Under the pieces are notes generated by a model that saw only the letters and a list, made by a program, of their open reading frames with translations, had not been told where the DNA came from and did no database searches. Position numbers and translations under genes: made by a program. A stretch of DNA of 36,376 bases from Pseudomonadota bacterium (lineage in GTDB: Bacteria > Pseudomonadota > Gammaproteobacteria > Burkholderiales > Burkholderiaceae_C), in NCBI GenBank assembly GCA_021805825.1, contig JAJZEC010000039.1, positions 1-36,376 of the forward strand. The letters are read 5' to 3'. Below, in pieces: positions 34,416 through 36,376 of this stretch. Position 1 is the stretch's first letter, and each line of letters begins with the position of its first letter.

Positions 34416-34517
34416 CGCCACCTCCGAGAAATGGGTACGGAACGAAGATCGGGCGGCACCCGTCGATGGGCGCCACACGGATAATGGCGAAATGGTATAA
34501 CAAGAAGCGAAAATGAA

Positions 34518-34542
34518 AAAGGCCGCCTCGCCAGCGGCCTTT
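34518..34542 (-). terminator. Rho-independent terminator after pntB
   Basis: AAAGGCCGC and GCGGCCTTT form a perfect 9-bp stem with the 7-base loop 34527-34533. On the minus strand the stem is followed by TTTTTCATTTTC, a good T-rich tail. It lies 59 bases after the pntB stop and about 100 bases before the H-NS-family start, so it should end the pnt operon and insulate the H-NS-family gene. Confidence 0.85.
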
Positions 34543-34600
34543 CGCCAGACCCCTGACCCGGGACGCGCGCGCACCGGATCCGCAGCGGCTTCGGCGAGGG

Positions 34601-36040
34601 TTATTCGACGGCCCGCGCGATCTCCTCGATGACCTTTTTGGCGTCCCCGAAGACCATCATGGTTTTGTCGAGGTAGAACAGTTCATTATCCAGTCCAGCG
34701 TAGCCCGTGGCCATCGATCGTTTGTTCACAATCACCGTTTTGGCCTTGTAGGCATCGAGGATCGGCATTCCGGCGATCGGGGACTTCGGATCGTTGCGCG
34801 CTGCCGGGTTCACGACGTCGTTGGCTCCAAGCACGACGGCCACGTCGGCCTGCGCGAACTCGGGATTGATGTCGTCCATTTCGAATACCTGGTCGTACGG
34901 CACCTCGGCCTCGGCCAGCAGCACGTTCATGTGCCCCGGCATGCGCCCGGCCACCGGGTGGATCGCGTATTTCACGCTGACCCCGCGCTCGCCAAGCTTC
35001 TGCGCGAGTTCCTTCAGCGCATGCTGCGCGCGCGCCACCGCCAGGCCGTAACCCGGGACGATGATCACGCTCTCGGCGTTGGCCAGCAGGAAGGCGGCGT
35101 CGTCGGCACTGCCCGAGCGCACGCTGCGCTGCTGGGCCTGCGCATCGGCGGGGCCGGCGGCCTCGCCGCCGAAGCCGCCGAGAATGACGTTCCAGAAGGA
35201 GCGGTTCATCGCCTTGCACATGATGTACGAAAGGATCGCGCCGGACGAACCGACCAGCGACCCGGCGATGATCAGCATGCCGTTGTCCAGCGAGAAACCG
35301 ATGCCCGCTGCGGCCCAGCCCGAATAGCTGTTGAGCATCGACACCACCACCGGCATGTCGGCCCCGCCGATGGGAATGATGATCAGCACCCCCAGCACGA
35401 AGGCCAGCGCCAGCATGAGCAGGAACGGGCCCCACTGCGCGTCGTACCAGAACGCCAGCCCCAGACCCAGAGTGGCCAGCGCCAGCGCCAGGTTGAGCTG
35501 GTGCTGTCCGGCGAAGCGCACTGGCGCGCCCTGGAACAAGCGGAACTTGTACTTGCCCGACAGCTTGCCGAAGGCGATCACCGAGCCGCTGAAGGTGATG
35601 GCGCCGACGATGGCGCCCAGGAACAGTTCCACGCGGTTGCCATGGGGCAAGGCCATGCCCGGCGCCGCCACGATGCCGAAGGCATGCGGCTCGGCCACCT
35701 CTGCGATCGCGATGCATACCGCCGAAAGGCCGATCATGCTGTGCATGAAGGCCACCAGTTCGGGCATCTTGGTCATCTGCACGCGCTGCGCCATGAACGC
35801 GCCGATGCCGCCGCCGACGACCAGCGCCACGACCACGTAGAGCAGGCCGGAAACCCCGGCCTCGCCGCCGATCTGGACGATCAGCCACACTGTGGTCAGC
35901 GCCGCCAGCAGCATGCCGAGCATGCCGAAGACATTGCCACGCCGGCTGCTCGCCGGGTGCGACAGGCCTTTGAGGGCCTGGATGAAGAACACCGAGGCCA
36001 CGAGGTACAACAGGGCCACCAGATTCATGCTCGAGCTCAT
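34601..36040 (-). CDS. pntB: NAD(P) transhydrogenase subunit beta PntB
   Basis: PntB, with PntA, couples proton flow across the inner membrane to hydride transfer from NADH to NADP+. The 479-residue protein has the N-terminal membrane domain (about nine hydrophobic segments, residues 5-260) and the C-terminal NADP(H)-binding domain III (ESVIIVPGYGLAVARAQHALKEL, then VKYAIHPVAGRMPGHMNVLLAEAEVPYDQV and VVLGANDVVNPAARNDP). AAGGA seven bases upstream supports ATG 36040 over the inner ATG at 36028. It starts 31 bases after the small alpha-subunit gene and is followed by a terminator. Confidence 0.97.
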   Translation of the reverse strand: MSSSMNLVALLYLVASVFFIQALKGLSHPASSRRGNVFGMLGMLLAALTTVWLIVQIGGEAGVSGLLYVVVALVVGGGIGAFMAQRVQMTKMPELVAFMHSMIGLSAVCIAIAEVAEPHAFGIVAAPGMALPHGNRVELFLGAIVGAITFSGSVIAFGKLSGKYKFRLFQGAPVRFAGQHQLNLALALATLGLGLAFWYDAQWGPFLLMLALAFVLGVLIIIPIGGADMPVVVSMLNSYSGWAAAGIGFSLDNGMLIIAGSLVGSSGAILSYIMCKAMNRSFWNVILGGFGGEAAGPADAQAQQRSVRSGSADDAAFLLANAESVIIVPGYGLAVARAQHALKELAQKLGERGVSVKYAIHPVAGRMPGHMNVLLAEAEVPYDQVFEMDDINPEFAQADVAVVLGANDVVNPAARNDPKSPIAGMPILDAYKAKTVIVNKRSMATGYAGLDNELFYLDKTMMVFGDAKKVIEEIARAVE

Positions 36041-36071
36041 GTCCGATCCTTGGCTTGTCGGGTTCCTGCGC

Positions 36072-36365
36072 TCAGGCGCCGGCGCCGCCGGGGGCGGCGC
36101 GCTCCTTCTTCTTGAACATCGCCAGCATGCGCCGAGTCACCAGGAAGCCGCCGAACACGTTGACCGACGCCATGCCCACGGCCAGCATGCCCATGATGCG
36201 GCCGAGGGGCGTGACGGTCAGCGCGGCGGCCAGCATCGCCCCGACGATGATGATGGCCGAGATCGCGTTGGTCACCGACATCAGCGGGGTGTGCAGCGCC
36301 GGAGTGACGTTCCACACGACGTGGTAGCCGACGTAGATCGCCAGCACGAAGATCGTCAGGTTCAC
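36072..36365 (-). CDS. pntAb: NAD(P) transhydrogenase alpha subunit, membrane part (PntAb)
   Basis: This 97-residue protein is the transmembrane C-terminal part of the alpha subunit, encoded as a separate gene. It shows three hydrophobic helices ([55 protein letters not shown]) and the conserved [15 protein letters not shown] segment. The start is GTG at 36365-36363, which overlaps a TGA (36364-36362) in the frame coming from the right edge. Split alpha subunits are known in many alpha- and betaproteobacteria, whereas E. coli has a fused PntA. Confidence 0.93.
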   Translation of the reverse strand: MNLTIFVLAIYVGYHVVWNVTPALHTPLMSVTNAISAIIIVGAMLAAALTVTPLGRIMGMLAVGMASVNVFGGFLVTRRMLAMFKKKERAAPGGAGA

Positions 36366-36376
36366 CAGAGATCGGA
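36362..36376 (-). CDS. Probable last codons of pntAa, running off the window
   Basis: Reading leftward from the window edge on the minus strand gives Ser-Asp-Leu-Trp followed by TGA (36364-36362), overlapping the GTG start of pntAb. This is what a co-translated pntAa (NAD-binding domain I) would leave here. Only four codons are visible, so the call rests on position. Confidence 0.35.

Noticed and set aside
34490-34512. A defined sigma-70 promoter for the H-NS-family gene (TTGTTA...TATACC)
   Set aside because: The region is AT-rich and probably holds the promoter, but no -35/-10 pair with proper spacing could be defended.
1-36376. CRISPR arrays, insertion sequences, prophage genes, rRNA genes, toxin-antitoxin pairs
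   Set aside because: None seen: no regularly spaced repeats, no transposase or integrase, and nearly all of the sequence is accounted for by recognised core genes.

Overview
The window is GC-rich chromosomal DNA of a betaproteobacterium, most likely of the order Burkholderiales. The main reason is the long same-direction block of Mla lipid-transport, ABC exporter, BolA, murA, histidine-biosynthesis and Tat genes, an arrangement known from Burkholderia and Ralstonia-type genomes. DUF971-ubiE-ubiJ-ubiB, sspA-sspB, short-form HisG and split pntA genes fit the same group. I cannot name the genus. I see no prophage, insertion sequence, CRISPR array, rRNA operon or obvious genomic island. Almost everything is core metabolism and envelope biology.

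Region 1 (1-6385). A partial STAS-like gene is followed by hslV-hslU, the ATP-dependent HslUV protease, on the plus strand. Facing it on the minus strand are coaX (type III pantothenate kinase) and a ubiquinone block transcribed as DUF971 gene, ubiE, ubiJ, ubiB. Region 2 (6456-12368). A large fused CoA-ligase/GNAT protein acetyltransferase (Pat-like) converges with a translationally coupled pair on the minus strand, an amylosucrase and an MFS sugar transporter. This pair is the most accessory-looking part of the window and probably gives sucrose uptake and conversion to alpha-1,4-glucan plus fructose. Region 3 (12369-14793). A 362-base spacer with several inverted repeats is followed by tRNA-Thr(UGU), sspB and sspA on the minus strand, a 395-base spacer, and mscL on the plus strand.

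Region 4 (14821-32846). About 18 kb of closely packed minus-strand genes, in transcription order: mlaF, mlaE, mlaD, mlaA, mlaC, mlaB-like STAS, ABC ATPase, ABC permease, bolA-like, murA, hisG, hisD, hisC, hisB, hisH, hisA, hisF, hisI, hisE, tatA, tatB, tatC, a Nif3-family gene and pdxA. Several junctions are 4-base ATGA overlaps. The block covers retrograde phospholipid transport, the first committed step of peptidoglycan synthesis, the whole histidine pathway except hisZ and a histidinol-phosphate phosphatase, and twin-arginine export. Region 5 (33089-36376). A Crp/Fnr-family regulator with a possible leader hairpin, an H-NS-family nucleoid protein, a rho-independent terminator, and pntB-pntAb of the proton-translocating transhydrogenase, which run off the right edge.

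I did not find a clear undescribed system. The best leads are the amylosucrase/transporter pair with a perfect 17-bp palindrome upstream, the leader hairpin that could hide the ribosome-binding site of the Crp/Fnr gene, and the replacement of the usual genes between the Nif3 gene and sspA by pdxA and mscL.
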